This document shows, one piece after another, positions 10,200-18,492 of a DNA stretch of 64,000 nucleotides. Numbering within the stretch: the first letter of the stretch is position 1; every line of letters starts with the position of its first letter. The notes below the pieces were generated by a model. The model did no database searches. It saw nothing but the letters and a program-made list of their open reading frames with translations, and was not told where the DNA came from. The DNA comes from Lactobacillus sp. ESL0700. GTDB taxonomy: Bacteria; Bacillota; Bacilli; Lactobacillales; Lactobacillaceae. The stretch is from assembly GCF_029392095.1 (NCBI RefSeq), contig NZ_CP113930.1:496001-560000 (forward strand), in the 5' to 3' direction. The translations under genes were made by a program, and so were the position numbers.

Positions 10200-11546
10200 A
10201 TGGAAAAAAATCAAATTATCGACTTAGAAATCACCGACTTGTCTTACGAGGCAATGGGAGTAGCGCATTATGAAGGGATGACGGTCTTCGTCACCAATGC
10301 GCTGCCAGGTGAAACGGTTAGTGCCAAAATCTTAAAGGTCAAGAAGCGGTTTGCTTTTGCCAAAATCGAAAAGATTATTAAGGAAAGCCCTGACCGGGTA
10401 AATATCAAGCTTAACCAATGGGTGCAAACAGGTCTGGCATCACTGGCCCACATTAAGTATGACAAACAATTGGAATTCAAGCGCAATCAGGTGGTTAACT
10501 TATTGCAAAAGGCTCATTTGGACAATGTTGAAGTTGGTCAGACTTTGCCAAGTCCAGAAGAGACAGGCTACCGCAACAAGGCGCAGGTACCGGTGCGGAC
10601 AGTTAACGGACAATTGGAGATTGGCTTTTTTAGACGGCATTCACACGACTTGGTTCCACTAACTAATTTCTTTACGACCGATCCCGAAATTGATCGCGTT
10701 TTGGTTGCCGTTCGTGACATTTTGCGTGCCAGCAAGGTGCCAGCTTATGACGAAATTCATAACAAGGGTGAGGTGCGCTATCTTGATGTGCGCCGCAGTA
10801 AGGCTAATGGTGAACTGATGGTCATCTTGGTTTGCCTGCATAAGGATTTCCCTCAATTAGAAAAAATTGCCGCAGAAATCAAGAAAATTGAGGGCGTTAC
10901 TAGCTTAGTCTTGAATTACAACCCGAAGAAGACCAATGTTATTTTGGGTAAGGCTGACTACTTAATCTTTGGTAAGCCGCAGATTGTTGACCAAATTGGT
11001 GATGTTAAGTTTAGAATTTCGCCAGAAAGTTTCTTCCAAATTAATTCGCTGCAAACACCAAGATTATACGACTTGGCAATTAAGCAAGCTGACCTGCAGC
11101 CAACTGATACGGTGATTGACGCTTATTCTGGTATTGGAACGATTGGCTTGAGCGTTGCCAAGCACGTGAAGAGTGTGCGCGGGATTGAAGTTGTGCGGGA
11201 TGCCGTTAAGGATGCTAACGATAACGCTGAAATGAACGACATTCACAATGCTAAGTACTTTGTTGGCAAGGCCGAAGACCTGATGCCGCGTTGGGCTGAT
11301 AAGGGAATTACCAGCGATGTAATTTTCGTTGATCCACCAAGAAAGGGTCTAACGCCAGAATTTATTGCTGGTGCAGTTAAAACCGGTCCGAAGAAGATTG
11401 TGTATATCTCATGCAATCCGGCAACTCTTGTGCGCGACTTGCAAGAATTCCAAAAGCTGGGTTACGACTTCAACCGGATTGATCCTGTTGATATGTTCCC
11501 ACAAACGCCACATGTCGAAGCAGTTGCAGTGCTAACGAGAAAATAG
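10200..11546 (+). CDS. rlmCD: 23S rRNA (uracil-5-)-methyltransferase RlmCD (RumA family)
   Basis: The RumA-family enzyme uses S-adenosylmethionine to make 5-methyluridine in 23S rRNA; Firmicute members modify two sites (U747 and U1939, E. coli numbering). An N-terminal TRAM domain (about residues 1-60) is followed by the methyltransferase fold with the SAM motif DAYSGIGTIGLS, the motif FVDPPRKGL and the catalytic Cys in YISCNPATL. The start chosen is the ATG at 10200 after AAAGGACG; an upstream ATG at 10167 lacks a ribosome site. Oddly, the cysteines that bind an Fe-S cluster after the TRAM domain in RumA are absent here (Ser, Gln, Thr and Ala occupy that stretch), leaving only the catalytic Cys and one other. 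Confidence 0.92.
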   Translation: MEKNQIIDLEITDLSYEAMGVAHYEGMTVFVTNALPGETVSAKILKVKKRFAFAKIEKIIKESPDRVNIKLNQWVQTGLASLAHIKYDKQLEFKRNQVVNLLQKAHLDNVEVGQTLPSPEETGYRNKAQVPVRTVNGQLEIGFFRRHSHDLVPLTNFFTTDPEIDRVLVAVRDILRASKVPAYDEIHNKGEVRYLDVRRSKANGELMVILVCLHKDFPQLEKIAAEIKKIEGVTSLVLNYNPKKTNVILGKADYLIFGKPQIVDQIGDVKFRISPESFFQINSLQTPRLYDLAIKQADLQPTDTVIDAYSGIGTIGLSVAKHVKSVRGIEVVRDAVKDANDNAEMNDIHNAKYFVGKAEDLMPRWADKGITSDVIFVDPPRKGLTPEFIAGAVKTGPKKIVYISCNPATLVRDLQEFQKLGYDFNRIDPVDMFPQTPHVEAVAVLTRK

Positions 11547-11562
11547 AAAAAATAAATCAAAG

Positions 11563-11602
11563 ATACTAATCTAGATTATAATAATTTAGATTAGTATTTT
11601 TT
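11563..11602 (+). terminator. rlmCD terminator
   Basis: The inverted repeat ATACTAATCTA...TTAGATTAGTAT is followed by a T run, 17 bases after the rlmCD stop codon. Confidence 0.85.
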
Positions 11603-11914
11603 GATAGGATGTTATACCAAAAGAGTATTAGTCAGCTTAAAATTCGTGTAGTTATACATAAAATATAGTGGATTAAATCTATAATCAAAAATTATAAATA
11701 GGTTGGACTTAATTTTTATAAACTAATATATTATGTATCAATAATTCTATAAAAGCAATTGCTAAAAAACTTTGTTTAATCAGAGTTTGCTTATGATTAC
11801 CTGGGTATATTTAAATATAGAATATAATATGCTGATTTTTAATTGCATATTTGATACAATATATAATATACAATTAAAAATATAAAAATAAATATATTAA
11901 AGAGCGAATACAAA
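11603..11914 (+). other. AT-rich non-coding junction at island edge
   Basis: About 310 bases of very AT-rich sequence with stop codons in all frames. It must carry the promoter of the following helicase-like gene, but several -10-like motifs occur and none can be chosen. Base composition drops sharply here compared with rlmCD, marking the left edge of the acquired island. Confidence 0.5.
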
Positions 11915-14650
11915 ATGAATAATGAATTAAATAGTCAAATTTTAACAATAAACGATAATGTATGTAGACATATTAAGAATATTAAGTTTGGTAATAGAGG
12001 AGAAGAATCTCAAGATATATTGGCACAGCTAAGAAATTTTGTTGAAGCCATAATGGTAAAAACTTATTATTTTGATAATAATATAAAGTTAAGCGAATAT
12101 AATTATGAAGAAATACAAAAATCTATATCGTATGTTCAATCTAAATCAAAATATAAATTTTTAAATGATTTTCACGATCTATTGCAAGTGTCAGAATCTC
12201 ATTATACAGTAAATTATGATGGTTCCGAAAGATTAATGTTGAAATATATGGAGTATCTTATAAAAATAAAAAAATATAGTATAAATAAATTTGGTTTGAA
12301 GATATTATATAATTTATCTGAGTTCCCATTAAATTTGGACAAAACTACACAAAAGTATTATTTAAAAATAGTGGAAAAAATTAAAAATCATAATAATAAA
12401 GAGTTAAAATCAAATGGAAAGTTTTATATACAAAAAGAAAAGCCTTTTTTTATTGATGAGAATACTTATTATGAAATAACTTTTGTACCCGCAAATGACT
12501 ATGTGAATAAGTTTGATAGAGTAATAGCATTTAGTGATTTTAAAATCGTTACTAATTATGCAGTTGAATTAGCATTTGTGCAGGAATATATATCATATTT
12601 TGGAATTGATACACCCATATTAATTATTACAAAATGGAAATCTTCTATTAGAGATTGCGAATACAAAAATTTCACTTTCTTAGTTACTGGTGAGTCGCAT
12701 TTTTTAAGAAATAAGGAAAAAGAAAGAATTTCAAATGTAATTACTCATACCGGTTTTAATCTGTTAGAAATAGTTACTGCCTCAGATGATATATTTAATA
12801 AATTTATTGCATATGTAACTGCTAATACTGTGAATAATAGTTTTACATTTGCTGAAGTATTAAAAAAATGCAGAAAAATCATTCTTAGTCAAAGCCCCGG
12901 TGAAAATTTACTTAGATACTTACTATATAATATGAATAATCGAATTATAAAGAATCAAATTTCTTACGAAAATTGTAATAAATTAAGTCAGTTATATGCT
13001 AAATATGGATGTATATTATTTGATAATCTTCCTTTAAATTTTTCTTTAGTAAATCATAATCCTAAGATAATGGACTTATTTTATTGTATAAATTTAAAAG
13101 ATAGGCAAGATGAATTCCTTGCAAGAAAAGTAAAGAATAACTCCGAGGAACATAGAATTTTATTTACTTCATTAAAGGATTTAATTGATTTTGGTAATAA
13201 AGAAGAAATATTAAAACTAATTAAATCTTATAACGAGAAGATATGGTCAAAAATTGAGGATGATAATAAGCTTACTGTTTATTGCGATTGTCTGTGTATA
13301 AGTAAATATGTTAAAGATACTTGCTATATTATTAATAAATTAGAGAATATGACAAAAAATGGTGTGAAAAATTATTCTAATTTTGTTAAAAGTTGGCTTA
13401 AAAGTAATAATGGTAATAACGTTGATAGTGAAAATAAAGCGAATATTTTAAAAAATATGTTTGTTAATTCGAGAGTTGCATTAATATATGGGTCTGCAGG
13501 TACAGGAAAATCATATTTAATGAATCATGTTGCACAACTTTGGGATAAAGAAGATAAATTATTTTTAGCACAAACTAATCCAGCTATTAATAATTTGAAA
13601 TCTAAAATTACAGCATCCAATTCGACTTTTTTGACTATAAATAAATATCTAAATTCTAAGGATGATGTGTTTTATGATTTACTTATCATTGATGAGTGTA
13701 GCACTGTTAGTAATTGTTTGATGAGGAAAATTATAGAAAAGTCACAGTATTATTTATTAATATTGGTAGGAGATTCATTTCAAATACAATCAATTAGATT
13801 TGGAAATTGGTTCAGCATGGCTAAAAATCTTCTTAATAAAAATTCAATTTATGAATTAAAAGAAACTTATAGGACAAAGAATGAAGGCTTAAAGCTACTT
13901 TGGGCTAGGGTCAGAAATATGGACTCCAAAGTTTTAGAGTCGCTAGTAAAAGGAAGTTATTCTACTAATTTAAATAAAAATATTTTTGAACATACAGACA
14001 ATGATGAAATAGTCTTGTGCTTAAATTATGATGGGTTATATGGCGTAAATAATGTCAATAGACTTTTACAACAATCAAATAAAAACAAACCAATAAGTTG
14101 GGAATTAAATAACTATAAAATAGGGGATCCAGTATTATTTAATGATTCACCTAATCTGTCTCCGTTAATTTATAATAATCTTAAAGGTAAAATATGTGAT
14201 ATAAGAATATTGAATGGGGGAACTGAATTAGAACAAATACAATTTGATATCGAGGTTAATGCCGTATTTAATGAAATAGATACTTACAATTCAGGATTTA
14301 CTTTAGTTAAAGAGCCGTCACTTGGAAAAAGCATCATTAGATTTGCAGTGAATAGAGAGAAAAATATTGATAATGATACAGATTATGTAAATAATACAAC
14401 AATTCCATTTGAAATAGCCTATGCCATATCAATACATAAAGCTCAAGGATTAGAATACAATTCTGTAAAAATTATAATTACTGATGAGATAGGCGAGATG
14501 ATAACTCATAGTATTTTTTATACTGCTATTACAAGAGCTAAGAAACAGCTAAAAATTTTTTGGAGTCCAGAAATTGAAAATAGAATATTGAAAACTATTA
14601 AACCATATGAAAGGAAAAAAGACATACATTTAATTAAAAATATATTATAA
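11915..14650 (+). CDS. Superfamily 1 (RecD/Pif1-like) helicase-type ATPase with unknown N-terminal half
   Basis: A 911-residue protein. The C-terminal half has the SF1 helicase motifs in order: Walker A GSAGTGKS (about 526-533), Walker B LLIIDECS (about 590), motif III GDSFQIQSI (about 619), ETYRT (motif IV region), then AISIHKAQGLEYNSVKI (about 836) and YTAITRAKKQL (about 869), as in RecD/Pif1/AAA_30 proteins. Residues 1-500 match no domain I recognise and contain no obvious nuclease motif. Codon use is extremely A/T-biased. It stands alone, directly upstream of two restriction-modification systems and a GmrSD-like enzyme, so a role in anti-phage or anti-plasmid defence is inferred from context only. 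ATP-driven DNA or RNA translocation is the safe statement. Confidence 0.7.
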   Translation: MNNELNSQILTINDNVCRHIKNIKFGNRGEESQDILAQLRNFVEAIMVKTYYFDNNIKLSEYNYEEIQKSISYVQSKSKYKFLNDFHDLLQVSESHYTVNYDGSERLMLKYMEYLIKIKKYSINKFGLKILYNLSEFPLNLDKTTQKYYLKIVEKIKNHNNKELKSNGKFYIQKEKPFFIDENTYYEITFVPANDYVNKFDRVIAFSDFKIVTNYAVELAFVQEYISYFGIDTPILIITKWKSSIRDCEYKNFTFLVTGESHFLRNKEKERISNVITHTGFNLLEIVTASDDIFNKFIAYVTANTVNNSFTFAEVLKKCRKIILSQSPGENLLRYLLYNMNNRIIKNQISYENCNKLSQLYAKYGCILFDNLPLNFSLVNHNPKIMDLFYCINLKDRQDEFLARKVKNNSEEHRILFTSLKDLIDFGNKEEILKLIKSYNEKIWSKIEDDNKLTVYCDCLCISKYVKDTCYIINKLENMTKNGVKNYSNFVKSWLKSNNGNNVDSENKANILKNMFVNSRVALIYGSAGTGKSYLMNHVAQLWDKEDKLFLAQTNPAINNLKSKITASNSTFLTINKYLNSKDDVFYDLLIIDECSTVSNCLMRKIIEKSQYYLLILVGDSFQIQSIRFGNWFSMAKNLLNKNSIYELKETYRTKNEGLKLLWARVRNMDSKVLESLVKGSYSTNLNKNIFEHTDNDEIVLCLNYDGLYGVNNVNRLLQQSNKNKPISWELNNYKIGDPVLFNDSPNLSPLIYNNLKGKICDIRILNGGTELEQIQFDIEVNAVFNEIDTYNSGFTLVKEPSLGKSIIRFAVNREKNIDNDTDYVNNTTIPFEIAYAISIHKAQGLEYNSVKIIITDEIGEMITHSIFYTAITRAKKQLKIFWSPEIENRILKTIKPYERKKDIHLIKNIL

Positions 14651-15074
14651 AAAAGAGGAAGTAACTATATGTAATTCACTTAAATTATAAAATTTAATTT
14701 ATAATTAATTATTAATGGCCTTTTGCTACCGTAGCGGTAAAGTATTCCTTGGTATTTTTTAAGTTAATTAGATTATCTAAGCTGTAGAATATTTATTTGT
14801 GCTAATAATATTATTTTATTGTGTAGCTAACTTATTTCACTAGATATTGTCTATGCATTATTTATATTTGAATGTGGTGCTGTTTAACATTGAACAGTAT
14901 TAATAGTAGTATGTCTAATATTGTTTTTTTAAGATCGAATGAGATAATTAGGATTTCTAAATTATTATTGTTATATTTAGAACTTGAAAATTATATAATA
15001 CATTTTCAAGACGGTAGTTAATAGAAATTTAAATTGATTTGTATTGCACTAAAAATATTATAAAACAGTTGTAG
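14651..15074 (+). other. AT-rich non-coding spacer
   Basis: A stretch of 424 bases with no credible open frame between the convergent helicase-like gene and the minus-strand methyltransferase. Only a small imperfect hairpin (TACCG/CGGTA, 14727-14739) is visible, and I see no transposase remnant or terminal repeat. Confidence 0.5.
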
Positions 15075-15812
15075 CTAGTATTTTTTAAATACAAATAAGT
15101 ATTCATGCTGCAATAGTAAAAAATCTAAATTTTTTGCTTGTTTCCATTTTTGAGTACCCTTCATATTGAATTGTTCTTTAATAACAATTTCTTTAAGTTT
15201 AAATTTGTTGCTTAAGAAAATCTGTAATATTTCTAAGCCCAATGGTTTAACATAACCATTTTTTCTAATGTCACCGATTAAGATTGCACAATATTTATTA
15301 TTCTTAAGCACACGATGCGATTCTTTAGCGACTTGATCCATTTTTAATAAGAATTTTTCATAGGTTAAGAGTGATAAATCGTCTTTTTGATTTTGACTGT
15401 ATTTAATAATGTTTGCATAAGGCGGATGTGTACAAATTAAATCAATTGAATTGTCTGGTATAAAGTTTAAATTGGTAGCGTTGCCTATTCCCAAATATGA
15501 TTTAGTATGTTTTTGAGTTAAAAAATTTAATTTCTTTTTAGAAATATCAATTGCAGTTGGATTAATGTCAATGCCAATACCAATTCGATTTAATAATTTA
15601 GCTTCAATTAAAGTTGTACCACCACCAAGAAATTGATCTAACACGATGTCATTTTCTTTTGAGTATCTTAGAATGATGTTGCGAGGAATGTAAGGTGAAA
15701 AATTGCCGCGATATTTACTATTATGTGTTGCCCAATAACCATGATCTGGAAAAGACCAAATTGAAGTTTTTTCTAAATTAAAGTTTTCAGGATAAAATTT
15801 TAAATCGTTCAT
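15075..15812 (-). CDS. Stand-alone DNA methyltransferase (N6-adenine or N4-cytosine)
   Basis: A 245-residue enzyme of the N6/N4 amino-methyltransferase class. The SAM-binding motif is LDQFLGGGTT (about 59-67) and the catalytic motif is THPPY (118-122), in the order SAM motif first, then catalytic motif. The N-terminus (FPDHGYWATHNSKYRGNF, then PRNIILRYS) fits the motif X region of small type II methyltransferases. The start has GGAG in the loop of a hairpin. It lies divergently from the DpnII-type cluster; its probable restriction partner is the nuclease at 18493, because the DpnII endonuclease already has two cognate methylases. Sequence specificity cannot be read from the protein. Confidence 0.82.
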   Translation of the reverse strand: MNDLKFYPENFNLEKTSIWSFPDHGYWATHNSKYRGNFSPYIPRNIILRYSKENDIVLDQFLGGGTTLIEAKLLNRIGIGIDINPTAIDISKKKLNFLTQKHTKSYLGIGNATNLNFIPDNSIDLICTHPPYANIIKYSQNQKDDLSLLTYEKFLLKMDQVAKESHRVLKNNKYCAILIGDIRKNGYVKPLGLEILQIFLSNKFKLKEIVIKEQFNMKGTQKWKQAKNLDFLLLQHEYLFVFKKY

Positions 15813-15813
15813 A

Positions 15814-15849
15814 AAAATACGTCTCCTTATAAATAGGTACGTATTTTTT
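15814..15849 (-). promoter_or_regulatory. Perfect inverted repeat enclosing the methyltransferase ribosome site
   Basis: The arms AAAAATACGT (15814-15823) and ACGTATTTTT (15840-15849) form a 10-bp perfect stem directly before the methyltransferase ATG, with the GGAG ribosome site in the 16-base loop. It may be a translational control hairpin, a repressor operator, or a plus-strand terminator-like element. Confidence 0.5.
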
Positions 15850-15926
15850 TGTCAATTCACTTTGTAAAGGGTAATATATTGAATAGACTAGAGTTTGTTG
15901 AGCCAACTGAAAGGGATTTTTAATTT

Positions 15927-16775
15927 ATGGAAAAGCAAGTAGCATTAAGACCAATTACAAAATGGGTGGGAGGCAAGAGACAATTATTGCCTGAATTGCA
16001 TTCTTTAATGCCATCTTCGTATGATATTGACTCTAATACCTACTTTGAACCGTTTCTTGGCGGAGGGGCAATGCTATTTTCTTTGGCTCCTAAAAAAGCT
16101 GTTATTAACGATTTGAACGCTGACTTAATAAATCTCTATCGTGTTGTACGTGACAAGCCTGAAGAATTACTAAAGCTGTTGGAAGAGCATCAAGCCAACA
16201 ATTCAAAAGAATATTATTTGAAGGTTAGAGCAGAAGATCGAAATGAAAATTTTAGCAATTTAACTAAAGTTGAAAGAGCTGCTAGATTATTGTATATGCT
16301 TAAAGTTGATTTTAATGGTATGTATCGTGTTAATTCAAAAGGACAATTTAATGTGCCATATGGTCGATATAAGAATCCCAAGATAGCTGATTACGAAAAC
16401 ATTATGACTGTGAGTGAATATCTTAATAAAAAGGGAGTAGAAATTTATCACGAAAACTTTAGTGAGACAGTACAAAAAGCAGATAAGGGGGATTTAGTTT
16501 ATTTTGATCCACCATATATTCCTTTGTCTGAAACGGCTAACTTTACGTCTTATACCTCTGAAGGATTTAATAATAAAGATCAAGAAGAATTAAGAGATCT
16601 GTTTTTTAAATTATCAAATAGGGGAGTGAATGTAATGTTGAGTAATTCAGATACACCTAAGACTCGCGAAATGTATGCTAAAGCTAATATTCATGAAGTT
16701 CAAGCAAATAGAGCTATAAATTCGAATGCAAAAAAACGTGGTAAAATTGGTGAGTTAATAATAACTAACTACTAG
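15927..16775 (+). CDS. dpnM: Dam-family DNA adenine methyltransferase (DpnM type, GATC)
   Basis: A 282-residue Dam-class enzyme that methylates adenine in GATC of double-stranded DNA. Visible motifs are KWVGGKRQLLPEL (motif X, near 12-24), FEPFLGGGAMLF (motif I, about 41-52), and YFDPPYIP with the DPPY catalytic tetrad (about 193-196). Length is the family's usual size. It is the first gene of a cluster with the order methyltransferase-methyltransferase-endonuclease, identical to the DpnII system of Streptococcus pneumoniae (dpnM-dpnA-dpnB). GAAAGGG precedes the ATG. Confidence 0.92.
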   Translation: MEKQVALRPITKWVGGKRQLLPELHSLMPSSYDIDSNTYFEPFLGGGAMLFSLAPKKAVINDLNADLINLYRVVRDKPEELLKLLEEHQANNSKEYYLKVRAEDRNENFSNLTKVERAARLLYMLKVDFNGMYRVNSKGQFNVPYGRYKNPKIADYENIMTVSEYLNKKGVEIYHENFSETVQKADKGDLVYFDPPYIPLSETANFTSYTSEGFNNKDQEELRDLFFKLSNRGVNVMLSNSDTPKTREMYAKANIHEVQANRAINSNAKKRGKIGELIITNY

Positions 16776-16786
16776 AGGGATGCTAA

Positions 16787-17560
16787 ATGAAAGAATTTTA
16801 TTCTGATAAATTAGTGACTTTATTTAAAGAAGATGCATTTAATTATTTAAAATCATTAGCTAATGAAAGTATTGATTTAATAGTTACAGATCCGCCATAT
16901 TTTTTAAGTAATGGCGGCTTCTCTAATAGTGGCGGTAAGATGGTTAGTGTAAATAAGGGTAAGTGGGATGAACTTGATCCGGATTCTGCAGAACAATTTT
17001 ATTTGGAATTGCTTAAAGAATGCAAACGGGTTCTAAAAATAGATGGAACACTTTGGCTATTTGGTACATTACATAATATTTATTTGTTAGGTTACTTACT
17101 TAATAAGAATGATTTTAAAATTTTGAATAATATTACATGGCAAAAAAGTAATCCCGCTCCTAATTTAAGTAGAAGAATGTTTACACATTCGACTGAAACA
17201 ATTCTCTGGGCACGAAAAAAAGATGGTAAGCAATATTTTAATTATGATTTAATGCGAGCAGAGAATAATCATAAGCAAATGAAGGATGTATGGACTACAT
17301 CAACGATTTCTAGATCTGAAAAAAGATTTGGAAAGCATCCAACACAAAAACCATTAGCATTATTAAAAAGAATTTTAGAAGCTTCGTCAAAACCTGATTA
17401 TTTAATATTAGATCCGTTTATTGGGTCAGGAACTACAGCAGTTGCTGGAAAACTGTTAAATAGAAAAGTAATTGGTATAGATTCGTCTGAAGAATATCTT
17501 GATATTGCTGTTAAGCGTTTGAGAGATTATAAAAATGAAAAAGTGGGAAAAATAAAATGA
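16787..17560 (+). CDS. dpnA: Second DpnII-system methyltransferase (DpnA type)
   Basis: A 257-residue N6-adenine methyltransferase of the class with the catalytic motif first: TDPPYF at about 34-39 and the SAM motif LDPFIGSGTT at about 207-216. In the DpnII system DpnA methylates GATC including single-stranded DNA, which protects incoming transforming plasmid DNA. The gene starts 11 bases after dpnM and overlaps the endonuclease gene by 4 bases, so expression is coupled. The DpnA name rests on gene order and motif order. Confidence 0.88.
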   Translation: MKEFYSDKLVTLFKEDAFNYLKSLANESIDLIVTDPPYFLSNGGFSNSGGKMVSVNKGKWDELDPDSAEQFYLELLKECKRVLKIDGTLWLFGTLHNIYLLGYLLNKNDFKILNNITWQKSNPAPNLSRRMFTHSTETILWARKKDGKQYFNYDLMRAENNHKQMKDVWTTSTISRSEKRFGKHPTQKPLALLKRILEASSKPDYLILDPFIGSGTTAVAGKLLNRKVIGIDSSEEYLDIAVKRLRDYKNEKVGKIK

Positions 17561-18486
17561 ATTATGCAGAGTATATAAATTTAAGTAATGAGGAAAAATT
17601 CAACTATTTCATGTCTACAATTTTTCCTACTAACCGGACACCTAAATATTGGGTAAATTGGGATAAAGTTCGCAAAAATATTCAAGAATATGAATTATCC
17701 TTAAATACGCTTAATTATTTAGTGGGTAAAGATAATATTATGGACGAAGCAAAAATGTTGTTCCAGGCTCAGCCACAATTGTTAAGAGCAATTCCAGTTT
17801 TGTTGGCTAGTAGAGATGCAGAGTTGACTGTGTTGGAATTAGCTGATGATGGAGCTATGAATCATTATGATGTTAATTTTGATAAACCTGATATTAGTAA
17901 AATTGATATTTATTTAAAATTTATGGAAGAGACAGGATTATTAGAATTTTTACAAAAAGATCTAAACCAATCTTTGGTAGATTACGTTTATGGTGTGGAA
18001 ACTGGATTAGACAGTAATGCACGTAAAAATCGTGGTGGAACGCAGAATGAAATAATCTTAGAACGAAATTTAAAAAGTTTGTGCAACTCGAATCCTAATT
18101 TGGAATATAAAACACAGGCTACTAGAAATGTTATGAAAAAAGATTGGTCTATTGATGTTCCAGAATTATTGCCGGAGGGTAAAAAGGGTGGAAGACGCTA
18201 TGATGGAGCAATCTTAAATCGAAAAACAAATAAAACCTATATTGTTGAAACTAATTTTTATGGTAGTGGAGGCTCAAAGTTAAAGTCAGTTGCTGGTGAA
18301 TTTAGTAATATGTATATTGAAAGCTTGAAAGGCCGTCAAGACATAGATTTTATTTGGATAACTGATGGACCTGGTTGGAAGACTGCTCGTAACCCATTAA
18401 GTGAAGCCTTCAATGCTATACCTAAAATTTTTAATTTAAATATGATAAAAAATGATTTTTTGTCAGACGCGGTTAAAGGTTTTTAA
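17557..18486 (+). CDS. dpnB: DpnII-family type II restriction endonuclease (GATC)
   Basis: A 309-residue enzyme of the DpnII/MboI family that cuts unmethylated GATC. The family-typical core is RRYDGAIL (Asp near 216), then IVETNFYGSGGSK (Glu near 231), a PD-(D/E)XK-like catalytic arrangement in which Asn replaces the usual Lys. The long N-terminal helical region (FNYFMSTIFPTNRTPKYWV, then LLRAIPVLLASR) also agrees with the family. The ATG overlaps the dpnA stop by 4 bases. With both methyltransferases present the cluster appears intact. Confidence 0.92.
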   Translation: MNYAEYINLSNEEKFNYFMSTIFPTNRTPKYWVNWDKVRKNIQEYELSLNTLNYLVGKDNIMDEAKMLFQAQPQLLRAIPVLLASRDAELTVLELADDGAMNHYDVNFDKPDISKIDIYLKFMEETGLLEFLQKDLNQSLVDYVYGVETGLDSNARKNRGGTQNEIILERNLKSLCNSNPNLEYKTQATRNVMKKDWSIDVPELLPEGKKGGRRYDGAILNRKTNKTYIVETNFYGSGGSKLKSVAGEFSNMYIESLKGRQDIDFIWITDGPGWKTARNPLSEAFNAIPKIFNLNMIKNDFLSDAVKGF

Positions 18487-18492
18487 TAATCA

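Noticed and set aside
14727-14739. Small inverted repeat TACCG/CGGTA as a terminator
   Set aside because: The stem is only five pairs and no T run follows.
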